Below are positions 54,965 to 64,000 of a DNA stretch of 64,000 nucleotides, one piece after another. Every line of letters starts with the position of its first letter. Position 1 is the stretch's first letter. Below the pieces are notes generated by a model. It saw only the letters and a list, made by a program, of their open reading frames with translations, did not search any database and was not told the origin of the DNA. Both the position numbers and the translations under genes were made by a program. This stretch comes from Undibacterium_A arcticum (GTDB lineage Bacteria; Pseudomonadota; Gammaproteobacteria; Burkholderiales; Burkholderiaceae_D), in NCBI RefSeq assembly GCF_042660705.1, contig NZ_JBHSUQ010000001.1, one strand, 5' to 3'.

Positions 54965-56464
54965 CTATAAAAAATAGTGTGCCATGCGCTGTTTAGCTTG
55001 GTCTGATTTCGCGGTTTTCGTCCCGACCAAAAAACCTGTCGCAATCCCGTATGACAGCCAGAGAAATGGCTGCGTGCGGGTCGGTGTAAAGCTGTCGTCG
55101 GTCACGCCTTGGACCAGCAATAGCAAAATGCAAGCTGCAGCCCCTCTAAAATAAGCTCGCCAGATCGGATCGGGCATACGCTTCGCCAGATCGATGAAGA
55201 GTCTCCACATATGCCGAAAGAAAACGAAGATGACTATCGCGCCCAACACCCCGAAGTCCAAAAGCACACCGAGATAGGCGCTGTGAGGATGGCCTACCGG
55301 AAGAATGGCACGATGCTGGGCTGACTCTGACCAGAGAATCGAACCGAGACCGTGGCCAATCAGGGGGTTGGAAAGAATCTCCGGGATGAGCGGCCGCCAA
55401 ATTTCATCCACCCGACCGGCACTGACGTCTTCGACATTGCCATTTCCCAGTCCCATTGAAGCGCGCTCTACTACTGCGTCCGGCATGAATAAAGCGGCCA
55501 ACGTAACAAGTAATAAAACCACCAACATGGCGCGAAATCTTCTTTGCGTAAAAAGAAAATACGCGACCACAGAAAAAAGTCCTAAATATGCGCCACGCGA
55601 GAACGTGAGAGCAACTGCTGCCATCACGATGACGGTTGTTGCGCCAAGCATCCATTTTTCCAATGAGTTGGACGCGCTAAAAAAACAGAATAGGGCCAGC
55701 GCAAAAACCATATTAAACATGAGGCCCAGTTCATTCGCGTGCATGCCCATCACGGACAGAAAGCCTCTAGCATGACTTGATGCCAACGCCATTAGCGACT
55801 CTCCTGAACTGGCCACGTATGCAATGACTACAATCGGCAACACGATCCCTGAACAGAACAATGGAATCAGGTAAGCATGTGGAAGCCGCGCATTTCTCAC
55901 AACGATGGAGAACATAAATGCAGTGGCGAAAATAACCACTGGCGGCTTTAGAAAAGTGTCACGTAGATACCCGCCGGCAGAATCAAATTCGATAATTTGA
56001 AGGATTTTGAAATAGGCCGGGATCGAGGAAATCTGGGAGGCACCATGGAGCGCGGCGAGCGCCAGAATGGCCAGGTAAACCCAAAAATGGCGAGGCCATT
56101 TTGGAATTGAAAATTTCCTGGGGTTAATTAGCCAAGCGAGAAGCAGTGATGCCGCCGATAACAACAACGTCACATTCAACGGATTGAATCCGGTCACTCC
56201 AAACAAGGCACGGGGGATCAAAGGCGTCGAGCTCAGTGGCAACAGAATAACGGCAAGCACAACACCATATTTGTAGTTGCACATCACAACGACCACAAAG
56301 ATCAACGACAAGACTGAAAATAAGGCCGGGATTTCACCGATCAACTCGGCAATAATCCAGGTCAGAAGCGCGATCAGAATTGCTCCCACAAGAAGAGCCA
56401 AGGATTGTTTAACATCATTTCGGGCAAGAAGCTGCAGCCGCGACTTTTGTGTAAGAAAATGCAT
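54965..56464 (-). CDS. O-antigen ligase/polymerase family protein (Wzy-like, second locus)
   Basis: Intact polytopic membrane protein of about 499 residues from ATG 56464 (MHFLTQKSRLQLLA). At least ten hydrophobic segments. The Wzy_C-type signature lies in the large loop (GRVDEIWRPLIPEILSNPL, HGLGSILW, GHPHSAYLGVLLDFGVLG), with TFSRGAYLGL before it. Unlike the first locus polymerase it has no frame break. First gene of the minus-strand part of cluster 2; polymerises or ligates the repeat units. Confidence 0.88.
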   Translation of the reverse strand: MHFLTQKSRLQLLARNDVKQSLALLVGAILIALLTWIIAELIGEIPALFSVLSLIFVVVVMCNYKYGVVLAVILLPLSSTPLIPRALFGVTGFNPLNVTLLLSAASLLLAWLINPRKFSIPKWPRHFWVYLAILALAALHGASQISSIPAYFKILQIIEFDSAGGYLRDTFLKPPVVIFATAFMFSIVVRNARLPHAYLIPLFCSGIVLPIVVIAYVASSGESLMALASSHARGFLSVMGMHANELGLMFNMVFALALFCFFSASNSLEKWMLGATTVIVMAAVALTFSRGAYLGLFSVVAYFLFTQRRFRAMLVVLLLVTLAALFMPDAVVERASMGLGNGNVEDVSAGRVDEIWRPLIPEILSNPLIGHGLGSILWSESAQHRAILPVGHPHSAYLGVLLDFGVLGAIVIFVFFRHMWRLFIDLAKRMPDPIWRAYFRGAAACILLLLVQGVTDDSFTPTRTQPFLWLSYGIATGFLVGTKTAKSDQAKQRMAHYFL

Positions 56465-57383
56465 GATTAGATTCTTGTTAGTCTGTGGTCGACAACCGCT
56501 CGTCGCAACCGTAGGACATGGCAGTCGCCGGAGCCAGCAACGCGGCCAGGATTGGGCATCCTCCGGGTCCAAATATATTGCCAATTGGCTGTCCGTTGCC
56601 TGTGTCGGCGAACGCGGAGTCGGACAGATCCCAACGTTGTGGCACTGATGCCATCCTGATTCTTTTGCGCATTGACATCGACCACACTCGCGTTGTCTTG
56701 ATGGGTGCCTGACACCAGTGCTGGCCGTTCGGGATGGCCAATATGCAGTCTTCCGTCAAGAGATGGGTGGCCAAGCAAGTATTCAAGTAGCTGGCGGCCA
56801 TTCCACCCTTTCGTTAAATTCGGCACAGATTCCAAGTACTAATCTATTCAAGCCCGCAAGATACACATTGAGAAGTGTCAACTAACGCCGTCATATATCA
56901 GGGATGCAATCAATTGTGAAATGTCTACTAGTGTCCTTTGGCAATGGTTTGCCAACCAAAATGTGCGATTGGTCCAGTGAATCAATAAGCGCTTGTACGG
57001 CAGACGAGCGTGCGTGAGGGCGGCCGTCTGCGCACTTGGTGTCGCGTTGCGGGACTTCGGTGCAATCTAATGATCCATGCTGTAGCCTCACGCCATGCGC
57101 AAGCCGACTCGGTGTTCTGCCGTATCCGACCGTCAACCAGGAGTTGACGTGAGCCAAACGGTCTTTGAGTGGCCGCCAGACCACCAACCGGATGGTAGGC
57201 GATGGTGTTTTGTCGTGTTGATGAAACGCAAACTTGTATTCGGGGATTAGGCTAGAATTTCTTATGCTCCCCTCGCTCCCCGCGTGGCAAGCTCCAGATG
57301 CTTGCGCAGCACCTGGACATCAGTTGCTACTTTGGCGCGCCCGCCAATGAATGAAAGTTGAAATCAAAGAGCGAAGGATCGCT
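56465..57383. other. Long divergent intergenic region, content unexplained
   Basis: About 920 bases between the divergent polymerase and amidotransferase genes. No gene is secure. A minus-strand frame (56478-56801) contains SDSAFADTGNGQPIGNIFGP, which looks protein-like and could be a remnant. A second minus-strand frame (56891-57187) has no recognisable family. Promoters for both flanking operons should lie here, but no strong pair of hexamers stands out (TAGAAT at 57253 is one possible -10). Confidence 0.35.
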
Positions 57384-59360
57384 ATGTGTGGCATTGTCGG
57401 GCAGGTTCGTCTTAATGATTCAGCGCCTTCCCTGGATCGGAATGCGGGAAAGCGGGCGCTCTCGGCGCTTTTCCATCGCGGCCCGGATGGCGACGGCGAA
57501 TGGCAAGCGCCTGATGCTTCCTGCTGGCTGGGGCACCGCAGGCTGGCCATCATCGACCTGCATACCGGGCAGCAGCCCATGTCAAATGAGGATGGCAGCG
57601 TATGGGTCAGCTTTAATGGGGAAATCTATAATTTCCAGGAATTGCGCGAGCAACTGGCTGCGCTGGGGCACAGGTTCAAGACGCGCAGCGATACCGAAGT
57701 GCTGGTGCATGGCTACGAGGCATGGGGCCCGCTGGGCCTGTCCCGCCGTCTGCAAGGCATTTTCGCTTTTGCCGTGTATGACAGCCGCAAGCGCACGCTG
57801 CTGCTGTGCCGGGACCATATGGGAGTCAAGCCGCTGTACTGGTGGAGCGATGGCGATACCCTGATCTTTGCCAGCGAAATCAAGGCATTGCTTTGTTTTC
57901 CCGCGGTCGCGGCGAACAAGAAGGTATATCGGCCCGGGGTTGCGCAATTTATCGTGAAGCGCTATGTCTCGCGGCCTCAGACCATGTTTGAGGGCGTCAA
58001 GCGCTTGCCGGAGGGCTGCCTGCTGGAAACCGCCTGGGGCGAGCCGGTTCCGGAACCGGTCCGTTACTGGGATGTGGGATACAAGCCGCGCATGCTGCCG
58101 CAAGCGGACGCGCTGTTGGAACTGGATGCCTTGCTAAAGCGTACCGTGGACATGCAACTGATGTCCGATGTGCCCCTGGGCGTGCAGCTATCCGGCGGCG
58201 TGGATTCCAGCATGGTGGTGGCGCTGATGGAAACCATGCGGCGGGAACAAGGCGCCAGAGAGCCGATCAAGACCTTTTCAGTGGGCTTCGATATTCCAGA
58301 ATTCAGCGAGTTGCATCATGCCCGGCGCATTGCCGAACGCTATGGCACGAAACACCATGAAATCGTGGTGGGAGCCGATGACTTCATCGCTGATTTTGCG
58401 CGCCTGTGCTGGCATTATGACGAGCCTATGGGCGAGCCGTCGGCCATTCCCACTTATTACATGTGTCGGGCGGCCAAGGAGCATGTGACTGTGATGCTGA
58501 CCGGCGAAGGTTCTGACGAGCAGTTCGGCGGTTATTCCAAATATGTATTCGACTCGTTTTCCGGGATGCTGGACTGGTTGCCGGATGGCGTGCGCCAGTC
58601 CGGGCTGCGGACGCTGGGAGCGGCCATGCCATTCAAGGCGCGCAGGCTGCGCAGCATTCTTGAAATACTCGGCTTGCCTGACGAGACGCAACGTTTCGCC
58701 TCATGGTTCGGCGGCTTCGATCTGGAATTGCAGCAAGGTTTGCTGCATCCGGACTTCCGCCGGGAAGTGCAGGATGGAGGCGTGGCCAAGGAATTCTCTG
58801 CGATCATGGCCGGATGCAGTGGCGAGAGCGATGCCTTGACCCGCTTTCTTTACTGCGATATCCATACCCGGCTGGTGGATGACATCCTGGTCAGCGGAGA
58901 CCGCATGAGCATGGCGGCGAGCATCGAAACCAGGGTGCCGTTCCTCGACCACCACGTGGTCGAGTTCGCCGCCGGCCTGCATCCCGATGACAAGGTCAAG
59001 GGATTAAGCAAAAAAATCCTGTTGAAGAAGCTGGCGGAACGCTACCTGCCGCATGAAACCATCTATCGCCGCAAGGTGGGTTTTACGGTGCCGCTGGCGC
59101 GCTGGTTTACCGGGCCGCTGGCTGGCTTGATTTCCCATGTGCTGCTTTCCGATCGCTTCTTCGACCGCGGGTATTTCCGCCCCGATGCGGTTAAAAAGGT
59201 GGTGCAGGAACATATCGCCCGCAAGGTTGACCGCGAGCAGGGCATCTGGCTATTGCTCACCTTGGAATTATGGCACCGGATTTTCCTGGACGATGATGGC
59301 AGCGAGGCGGCATCGGAACGGCTTTGCGCCGAACTGAAGCCTTACCTTGCAAGTAAATGA
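57384..59360 (+). CDS. Asparagine synthase-like glutamine-hydrolysing amidotransferase
   Basis: 658 residues from ATG 57384, chosen because the catalytic Cys must be residue 2 (MCGIVGQ). N-terminal Ntn glutaminase domain: FHRGPDGDGEW, VSFNGEIYNFQELR, SDTEVLVHGYE. Synthetase domain: PP-loop SGGVDSS (about 268-274), GEGSDEQFGGYSKY (about 372-385). This is the AsnB type common in EPS clusters, where it is thought to amidate uronic acids or act on another acid group rather than make asparagine. Its codon use appears GC-richer than the genes to the left, and it and the next two genes have no frame breaks. Confidence 0.92.
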   Translation: MCGIVGQVRLNDSAPSLDRNAGKRALSALFHRGPDGDGEWQAPDASCWLGHRRLAIIDLHTGQQPMSNEDGSVWVSFNGEIYNFQELREQLAALGHRFKTRSDTEVLVHGYEAWGPLGLSRRLQGIFAFAVYDSRKRTLLLCRDHMGVKPLYWWSDGDTLIFASEIKALLCFPAVAANKKVYRPGVAQFIVKRYVSRPQTMFEGVKRLPEGCLLETAWGEPVPEPVRYWDVGYKPRMLPQADALLELDALLKRTVDMQLMSDVPLGVQLSGGVDSSMVVALMETMRREQGAREPIKTFSVGFDIPEFSELHHARRIAERYGTKHHEIVVGADDFIADFARLCWHYDEPMGEPSAIPTYYMCRAAKEHVTVMLTGEGSDEQFGGYSKYVFDSFSGMLDWLPDGVRQSGLRTLGAAMPFKARRLRSILEILGLPDETQRFASWFGGFDLELQQGLLHPDFRREVQDGGVAKEFSAIMAGCSGESDALTRFLYCDIHTRLVDDILVSGDRMSMAASIETRVPFLDHHVVEFAAGLHPDDKVKGLSKKILLKKLAERYLPHETIYRRKVGFTVPLARWFTGPLAGLISHVLLSDRFFDRGYFRPDAVKKVVQEHIARKVDREQGIWLLLTLELWHRIFLDDDGSEAASERLCAELKPYLASK

Positions 59361-59388
59361 ACATCCTGTTGTGCAGGCGTGAGCGACT

Positions 59389-60489
59389 ATGAGAAGGCCA
59401 AAAATCGTCATCTTCAGTCCGTCGCTGACGGCCATCAGCGGCGTCAGCACGCACGCCAATCTGCTTTTCGGCTCCAGCCTGGCCAAGGAGTATGACCTGC
59501 TTCATTTTCAGGTGGGCAGCGAGGGCAGAAAGGAATCCGGCTTGCAAAAGCTTATGCGCTTTGTTTTTTCCCCGCTGGCGCTGGCCCGCTTCATCATGAT
59601 TCACCGGCCCGATATCGTGCACTTGAATACCAGCATGGATCGCAAGGCCTATTGGCGTGACCTTGCTTATCTTTTCGTGGCCAAGCTTTTGAACGTCAAG
59701 GTCGTCAACCAGGTGCATGGCGGACCCATGCCGCAAGAGTTCTTTGCCGGCCATGCCGTTCTCATCTGGCTGCTGCGCCGGGCTTTGTATGCGAGCGATG
59801 CGGTCTCGGTGCTTTCGAGCAAGGAGTACGAAGCGTATACCGCTTTTTGCCCGGGGGCTTTGATTGTCCGCATTCCCAATGCCATTGATCCGGCGGAATT
59901 GCTCGGCGATATAGCGGCGCCCGATGCCCACCGGCCGCTGCGGCTCATCTATATCGGAAGGATTATTCGCGAAAAAGGCTTGTTCGAGGTGCTGGAGGCG
60001 ATGGCCCAACTGCAGCGTTCGGGGCGAAAGCTGCATCTTGATATCGCGGGCGGCGGGCCGGCGGAAAAGGAATTGCGCTCCAGTGTTTTGCAACTTGGAC
60101 TGGACGATGTCGTGCATTTCCATGGACCGGTTTTTGGAGCGGCCAAGACCCGCCTGTGGCGGGAAACGGATGTCCTGGTATTCCCGACCTATCATCCCGA
60201 GGGGCTTCCCTATGCGCTGCTGGAAGCGATGGCTGCCGGCACGCCTGCGATTACCTGCCCGGTAGCCGCGATCCCGGATGTGATGCAGGATGGCGTGCAT
60301 GGATTTTTCGTGCCGCCGCGCGATGCGGATACGATTGCGGGCGCGATTGCGGCGCTTGATAATGATCGCGCCATGCTGGACAGGATGGCGCGCGCCAGCC
60401 GCGCCAGGGTGTTGGAAAAATTTACGGTCGAAAGGCTGGCAAGGGATTTCAGCGAACTGTATGGCGCGGTGCTGGGACGGCGCGCATGA
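59389..60489 (+). CDS. Glycosyltransferase family 4
   Basis: 366 residues. Start ATG 59389 (MRRPKIVIFSPSLTAISGVS). Acceptor domain with DIVHLNTSMDRKAYWRD and NQVHGGPMPQEF; IPNAIDPAEL; donor domain LIYIGRIIREKGLFEVLEAM and YHPEGLPYALLEAMAAGTPA (about 264-283) containing the E-x7-E motif. Lies 28 bases after the amidotransferase and overlaps the lyase gene by four bases (ATGA), so the three form one operon. Confidence 0.92.
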   Translation: MRRPKIVIFSPSLTAISGVSTHANLLFGSSLAKEYDLLHFQVGSEGRKESGLQKLMRFVFSPLALARFIMIHRPDIVHLNTSMDRKAYWRDLAYLFVAKLLNVKVVNQVHGGPMPQEFFAGHAVLIWLLRRALYASDAVSVLSSKEYEAYTAFCPGALIVRIPNAIDPAELLGDIAAPDAHRPLRLIYIGRIIREKGLFEVLEAMAQLQRSGRKLHLDIAGGGPAEKELRSSVLQLGLDDVVHFHGPVFGAAKTRLWRETDVLVFPTYHPEGLPYALLEAMAAGTPAITCPVAAIPDVMQDGVHGFFVPPRDADTIAGAIAALDNDRAMLDRMARASRARVLEKFTVERLARDFSELYGAVLGRRA

Positions 60490-62519
60490 ACAGCCTCGCC
60501 TCGGCCCTGGACCGCCGCGCAGGGCGCCTGGCTCAACTGCAGTGGAAGCTGAACCGGCTGCGTTTGATGACCGGCAGCGAGATTGGCTGGCGTCTCAGGC
60601 AGGCTGCGCAGGCCAGGCTGGAGCACAGGGGTGTCGGCCTGGCGCGCTGGCCGCCCGCGCCGCGCGGGTCGTGGGGGCAGGCATGGCTTCCAGTCCTGCC
60701 TTATGCAAGCGATGCAGACATTTACCGGCAAGCTGCCGACCGCATCCTGTCCGGGTGCTTCAAGGTATTTGCCTTGCATGATGCAGACCTGGGTTTCCCG
60801 CCGCGCTGGAATCGGGATCCGAAGACCGGCATCGATGCCCCCCTAGACTTTGGCAAGACCTTGAACTATCGCGACCCCCGGGTTGTCGGCGATATCAAAT
60901 ATCTGTGGGAGCCTAACCGCCACTACGAGCTGGTCACGCTGGCGCAGGCTTTCCATTTGTCGGGGCAAAGCCGCTATGCTACAGCGTGTCGTACGCTTCT
61001 GGAATCCTGGTTCGAGCAATCTCCCTATCCGCTGGGCCAAAGCTGGTCAAGCTCGCTTGAAAATGCGATCAGGCTGGTGAACTGGGCTGTTGCCTGGCAT
61101 CTGTTAGGGGGCGCCGATTCAAAAGTTTTTGCCGGCGAGGGCGCAAGCGCCTTCCAGCGGCGCTGGCTGGATTCGATTTACCAGCATTGTCATTTCATCG
61201 CCGGCCATTTTTCTTTTCACTCTTCCGCAAATAATCATTTGCTCGGCGAATACATGGGGCTATTCATCGGCGCCACAACCTGGCCTTGCTGGGACGCCAG
61301 CTCCCGATGGCGCCGCCTTGCACAGCGAGGATTGGAACGGGAAGCATTGAAACAGAATGCGCCGGATGGCGTCAATCGCGAGCAGGGGATCTGGTACCAC
61401 CATGAGGTGGCGGACATGATGCTGCTATGCGGCTTGTTTGGCAGGGCGAATGGCATGGAATTTTCCGAAGCCTATTGGGAGCGGCTGGAAACCATGCTGG
61501 AGTTTGTTCTGTCGGTGATGGACGTTGCCGGCAATGTCCCCATGATAGGCGATTCGGACGATGCGCTGATGGTCCGGTTTTCCCAGGAGGCAGACTTTGA
61601 TCCCTATCGGTCGCTCCTGGCCAGCGGCGCAGTGCTATTCAAGCGGGCCGATTTCAAAGCCAAGGCTGGCCGCTTCGATGCCAAGAGCCGATGGTTATTG
61701 GGCGATAGTGGCGCTGATGTCTTCGGTTCCTTGCGCGAGCAGGAGCAGGCGCCGGCCGAGGTCAGGCGCTTGTTCCCCGATGGCGGTTATTACATATTGG
61801 GGAGAGATTTTGAAGCCGCAACCGAGATAAAAATCGTGGCCGATGCGGGCGAGCTGGGTTATCTCTCCATCGCCGCTCATGGACATGCCGATGCCCTGGC
61901 CTTTACGCTCTCCGTCGGGGGGGAGCTGTTGCTGATTGATCCCGGTACTTACGCATATCACACTCAAAAGAAATGGCGTGATTATTTCCGCGGCACCTCT
62001 GCCCATAATACCGTCCGCGTCGACGGCCGTGACCAATCGGAGCCAGGCGGCAATTTTATGTGGCTCAGCAAAGCGAATGCGCATTGCGATCGATGGGAAA
62101 CCGATGAAGAGCTGGATTGTTTCATTGGCAGCCATGATGGCTATCTTCGGCTGGATGACCCCGTCCTGCACAAGCGGAAAATTGTATTTCTCAAGCGGGA
62201 GAGAACCTTACTCGTCGAAGATATTTTAGAATGTCGCAAACAGCACGACATAGAGTTTTGCTGGCATTTTGCCGACACCTGCAAAATATTTTTGGATCAA
62301 CGCAAGGTGTCGGCGTTCGGTGGAAACGTAAGAGTGGATATGACAATGCCTGACTGCCATTGCGAGCCAGAAGTGGTGGTGGGAAGTGAGGCGCCGCCTT
62401 TCGGTTGGATATCATACAGGTTCGATGAAAAGCTGCCTTCCCCCTCTATTATCTGGAGAGACAGAATTAATGGCACCACCAGACGGGTCACCGTATTTAA
62501 TATCGTCACCAAGCCTTAA
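60486..62519 (+). CDS. Heparinase II/III family polysaccharide lyase-like protein
   Basis: 677 residues. The N-terminal alpha/alpha toroid (about 60-390) includes SSANNHLLGEYMGLF and GIWYHHEVADMMLLCG. The C-terminal heparinase II/III beta-sandwich has AAHGHADALAFTL (about 462-474), DPGTYAYH and FRGTSAHNTVRVDG, all standard for the family. No secretion signal is apparent at the N-terminus, which is usual for such genes inside EPS clusters. Probably cleaves uronate-containing polymer, matching the UDP-glucuronate supply from ugd; substrate inferred. Confidence 0.9.
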   Translation: MNSLASALDRRAGRLAQLQWKLNRLRLMTGSEIGWRLRQAAQARLEHRGVGLARWPPAPRGSWGQAWLPVLPYASDADIYRQAADRILSGCFKVFALHDADLGFPPRWNRDPKTGIDAPLDFGKTLNYRDPRVVGDIKYLWEPNRHYELVTLAQAFHLSGQSRYATACRTLLESWFEQSPYPLGQSWSSSLENAIRLVNWAVAWHLLGGADSKVFAGEGASAFQRRWLDSIYQHCHFIAGHFSFHSSANNHLLGEYMGLFIGATTWPCWDASSRWRRLAQRGLEREALKQNAPDGVNREQGIWYHHEVADMMLLCGLFGRANGMEFSEAYWERLETMLEFVLSVMDVAGNVPMIGDSDDALMVRFSQEADFDPYRSLLASGAVLFKRADFKAKAGRFDAKSRWLLGDSGADVFGSLREQEQAPAEVRRLFPDGGYYILGRDFEAATEIKIVADAGELGYLSIAAHGHADALAFTLSVGGELLLIDPGTYAYHTQKKWRDYFRGTSAHNTVRVDGRDQSEPGGNFMWLSKANAHCDRWETDEELDCFIGSHDGYLRLDDPVLHKRKIVFLKRERTLLVEDILECRKQHDIEFCWHFADTCKIFLDQRKVSAFGGNVRVDMTMPDCHCEPEVVVGSEAPPFGWISYRFDEKLPSPSIIWRDRINGTTRRVTVFNIVTKP

Positions 62520-62672
62520 GCCACATATTGATCAGTGGCATTTGGCCTACTTCATCCCACTCATCACAACACCTCGCTCAAGGTATCCACCAGACCGCGT
62601 GCGGCAAGTCGCACCATGCTGATCGCTCCCAAAATTAGAAATTGGTGGTCGCCGTCCCGATCCTCCCGAACG

Positions 62673-64000
62673 CTAGCCGACCATTTTGGTAAAAATGCGG
62701 GTGGCCATCAATCCGGCTTCGGTATAGTGATTAGGGGGCGACATCAACGAGGTAAGGAGGTTCATGATCTCCTCCTTGCTTGTCAGTGAAGTCAATTTCT
62801 CTTCCAGCGTGCGCAACTCGATGTTGAAATCATCACTATCGTCGCCTGTGCTTCCACGTGGGGCATGGCGCCGGATCACGCCTCGCGCCGCAGCACTGGG
62901 AATTACGCGCTCCGAGCACTTGCCTAGTGTGTCGAGCAACCGTTGAGCTTTGAATGTCAATCGGCGCTGCCCAAACGCCGCGGTGCCAAACTTGTTGTCG
63001 GAGGGCTGTGTCGCATCGAATTCTTTCGGTTCACCGGCAATCCAGTCGTAAATTACCTGCTTTTCATACGAGTTGAAGACTCCGAACATTTCTGCTTTCT
63101 CGCCCTGCAACAGTTTCCAGAAACGACTGTTCTGCGGATCCTGATCGCGTTTTATCCAACCCTTCTCCTCAAGATTGGCAAGAAAGGCCGGGATCTGAGT
63201 CGGATCGGATAACCATTGGTTGATCGTTCGACCGGCAACGCGGCAATAGTCCGAATGTACGTATTTCCCAACTGCGCTTTTCTTTCCCAGAATGGCGATT
63301 AATTCCTTATTTAAATCAAATGACTCGATGACAGTATTTGTGCAGGTCCCTAAGCAGTTAAGCTTGTAGCCGCGAATGACACGTCGAAAAAATTCATCCG
63401 CATCATTCACACGCGGAAGCGAATCGAGCAATCCATCCAGAGATTTTTTCGCATGCCCGGTGTTGGCATTGTCGATAGTAAAATGCAATGTGAAATAGGT
63501 TGGATCGATGCCAAGCTCATTGAGTTCATATGCCGTAATGAGGAGGTGCAGTGGCGGCTGTTCATAGCCAAGATTGAATCCAATTACCTCCGGCAGAAAA
63601 TGATCAGCATGCTGCGCCAGTGATAACTGAATTGCGCCTTGCACGAAATGCTCATCGCTTAAATTATCCCATTGCTCGCAGCCGTGAGTGGCCAGAAGCT
63701 TCTTGTAAATCGTGACATGGTTTTTATTCGGGACGCCTTCCCCCAATTCTTCGAGGTAGATCTTGATCAGCGAGGAAAAGCGTGCATCGTTCCAGCGGCG
63801 TGTCAGTCCGTATAACCACGCGCCATCGACCAGTTTCGTCGGTGCAACTGCCTTCAGAAAATATAACGCATGTGATTTATTGGAAAAATATCGGCGCGCC
63901 GCCCCGGCTTGGCGCTCATTGAGATATTCACGATACTGGTGTCTGACTTGATCGGCTTTTTCATCGATCCATGACCCGATTGCATCGATCTTGTCTGGCA
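62673..64000 (-). CDS. Iron-containing redox enzyme family protein (partial, runs off the window)
   Basis: The frame is open from the window edge to the stop at 62673, so at least 442 residues are present and the N-terminus lies beyond 64000. An internal TTG at 63746 is not the start, since the protein continues upstream with family-like sequence (ARRYFSNKSHALYFLKAVAP; KLVDGAWLYGLTRRW). Conserved blocks are EELGEGVPNKNHVTIYKKLL, PPLHLLITAYELNELGID and YFTLHFTIDNANTGHAKKSL, typical of heme-oxygenase-like diiron proteins of this family. Function unknown; not obviously part of the EPS cluster. The gap 62520-62672 shows nothing. Confidence 0.85.
   Translation of the reverse strand, partial: PDKIDAIGSWIDEKADQVRHQYREYLNERQAGAARRYFSNKSHALYFLKAVAPTKLVDGAWLYGLTRRWNDARFSSLIKIYLEELGEGVPNKNHVTIYKKLLATHGCEQWDNLSDEHFVQGAIQLSLAQHADHFLPEVIGFNLGYEQPPLHLLITAYELNELGIDPTYFTLHFTIDNANTGHAKKSLDGLLDSLPRVNDADEFFRRVIRGYKLNCLGTCTNTVIESFDLNKELIAILGKKSAVGKYVHSDYCRVAGRTINQWLSDPTQIPAFLANLEEKGWIKRDQDPQNSRFWKLLQGEKAEMFGVFNSYEKQVIYDWIAGEPKEFDATQPSDNKFGTAAFGQRRLTFKAQRLLDTLGKCSERVIPSAAARGVIRRHAPRGSTGDDSDDFNIELRTLEEKLTSLTSKEEIMNLLTSLMSPPNHYTEAGLMATRIFTKMVG

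Overview
The window looks like a chromosomal segment of a betaproteobacterium, most likely of the Oxalobacteraceae/Burkholderiales. This rests on moderately high GC, the gene families present and their organisation; no rRNA or other phylogenetic marker is in the window, so the family-level call is inference. The dominant content (about 6.2-62.5 kb) is an exopolysaccharide (EPS) region of the Wzx/Wzy type. It is flanked on the left by unrelated genes (ABC exporter, class II glutamine amidotransferase, TAXI-type binding protein, a small membrane protein) and on the right by an iron-containing redox enzyme cut by the window edge.

Layout. (1) 0.3-6 kb: flanking genes and palindromic extragenic repeats. 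(2) 6.2-10.2 kb: export operon 1 (outer-membrane Wza-like lipoprotein, Wzz-like chain-length protein, BY-type tyrosine autokinase). (3) 10.2-12.2 kb: decayed DNA (transposase remnant, GNAT acetyltransferase, AlgI/acyl-hydrolase remnant). (4) 12.2-20.5 kb: four tandem secreted right-handed beta-helix genes, each with its own conserved leader and terminator. (5) 20.6-38.6 kb: a long minus-strand biosynthetic run (PAP2 phosphatase, initiating sugar transferase, two aminotransferases, glycosyltransferases, deacetylases, a 3-amino-sugar module, UDP-glucose dehydrogenase, polymerase, flippase, CapD-like enzyme). (6) 39.5-43.4 kb: export operon 2, a near-identical direct repeat of region 2. (7) 43.7-49.4 kb: a second PAP2 gene, a second FemAB/GNAT-like gene and two large secreted proteins with an unrecognised C-terminal domain. 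(8) 49.7-56.5 kb: minus-strand cluster with a glycoside-hydrolase-like protein, flippase, two glycosyltransferases and a polymerase. (9) 57.4-62.5 kb: plus-strand asparagine-synthase-like amidotransferase, glycosyltransferase and heparinase-like lyase.

The region therefore reads as two paralogous EPS loci end to end. Each begins with the same export/kinase operon, continues with a set of surface proteins and ends with its own flippase, polymerase and transferases. Three features tie it together. Four perfect TTGAT-N4-ATCAA (FNR-type) boxes precede both export operons, the capD-like gene and ugd. Six surface-protein genes share a leader of about 280 bases ending in the start codon. Those six proteins are built from exchangeable N- and C-terminal modules joined by Pro-Ala (or Thr-rich) linkers.

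Caution: about seventeen genes are interrupted by single-base frameshifts, nearly all repaired by lengthening a short A, T or G run by one base. This suggests homopolymer errors in the sequence as much as real decay. Coordinates for such genes below span both pieces.
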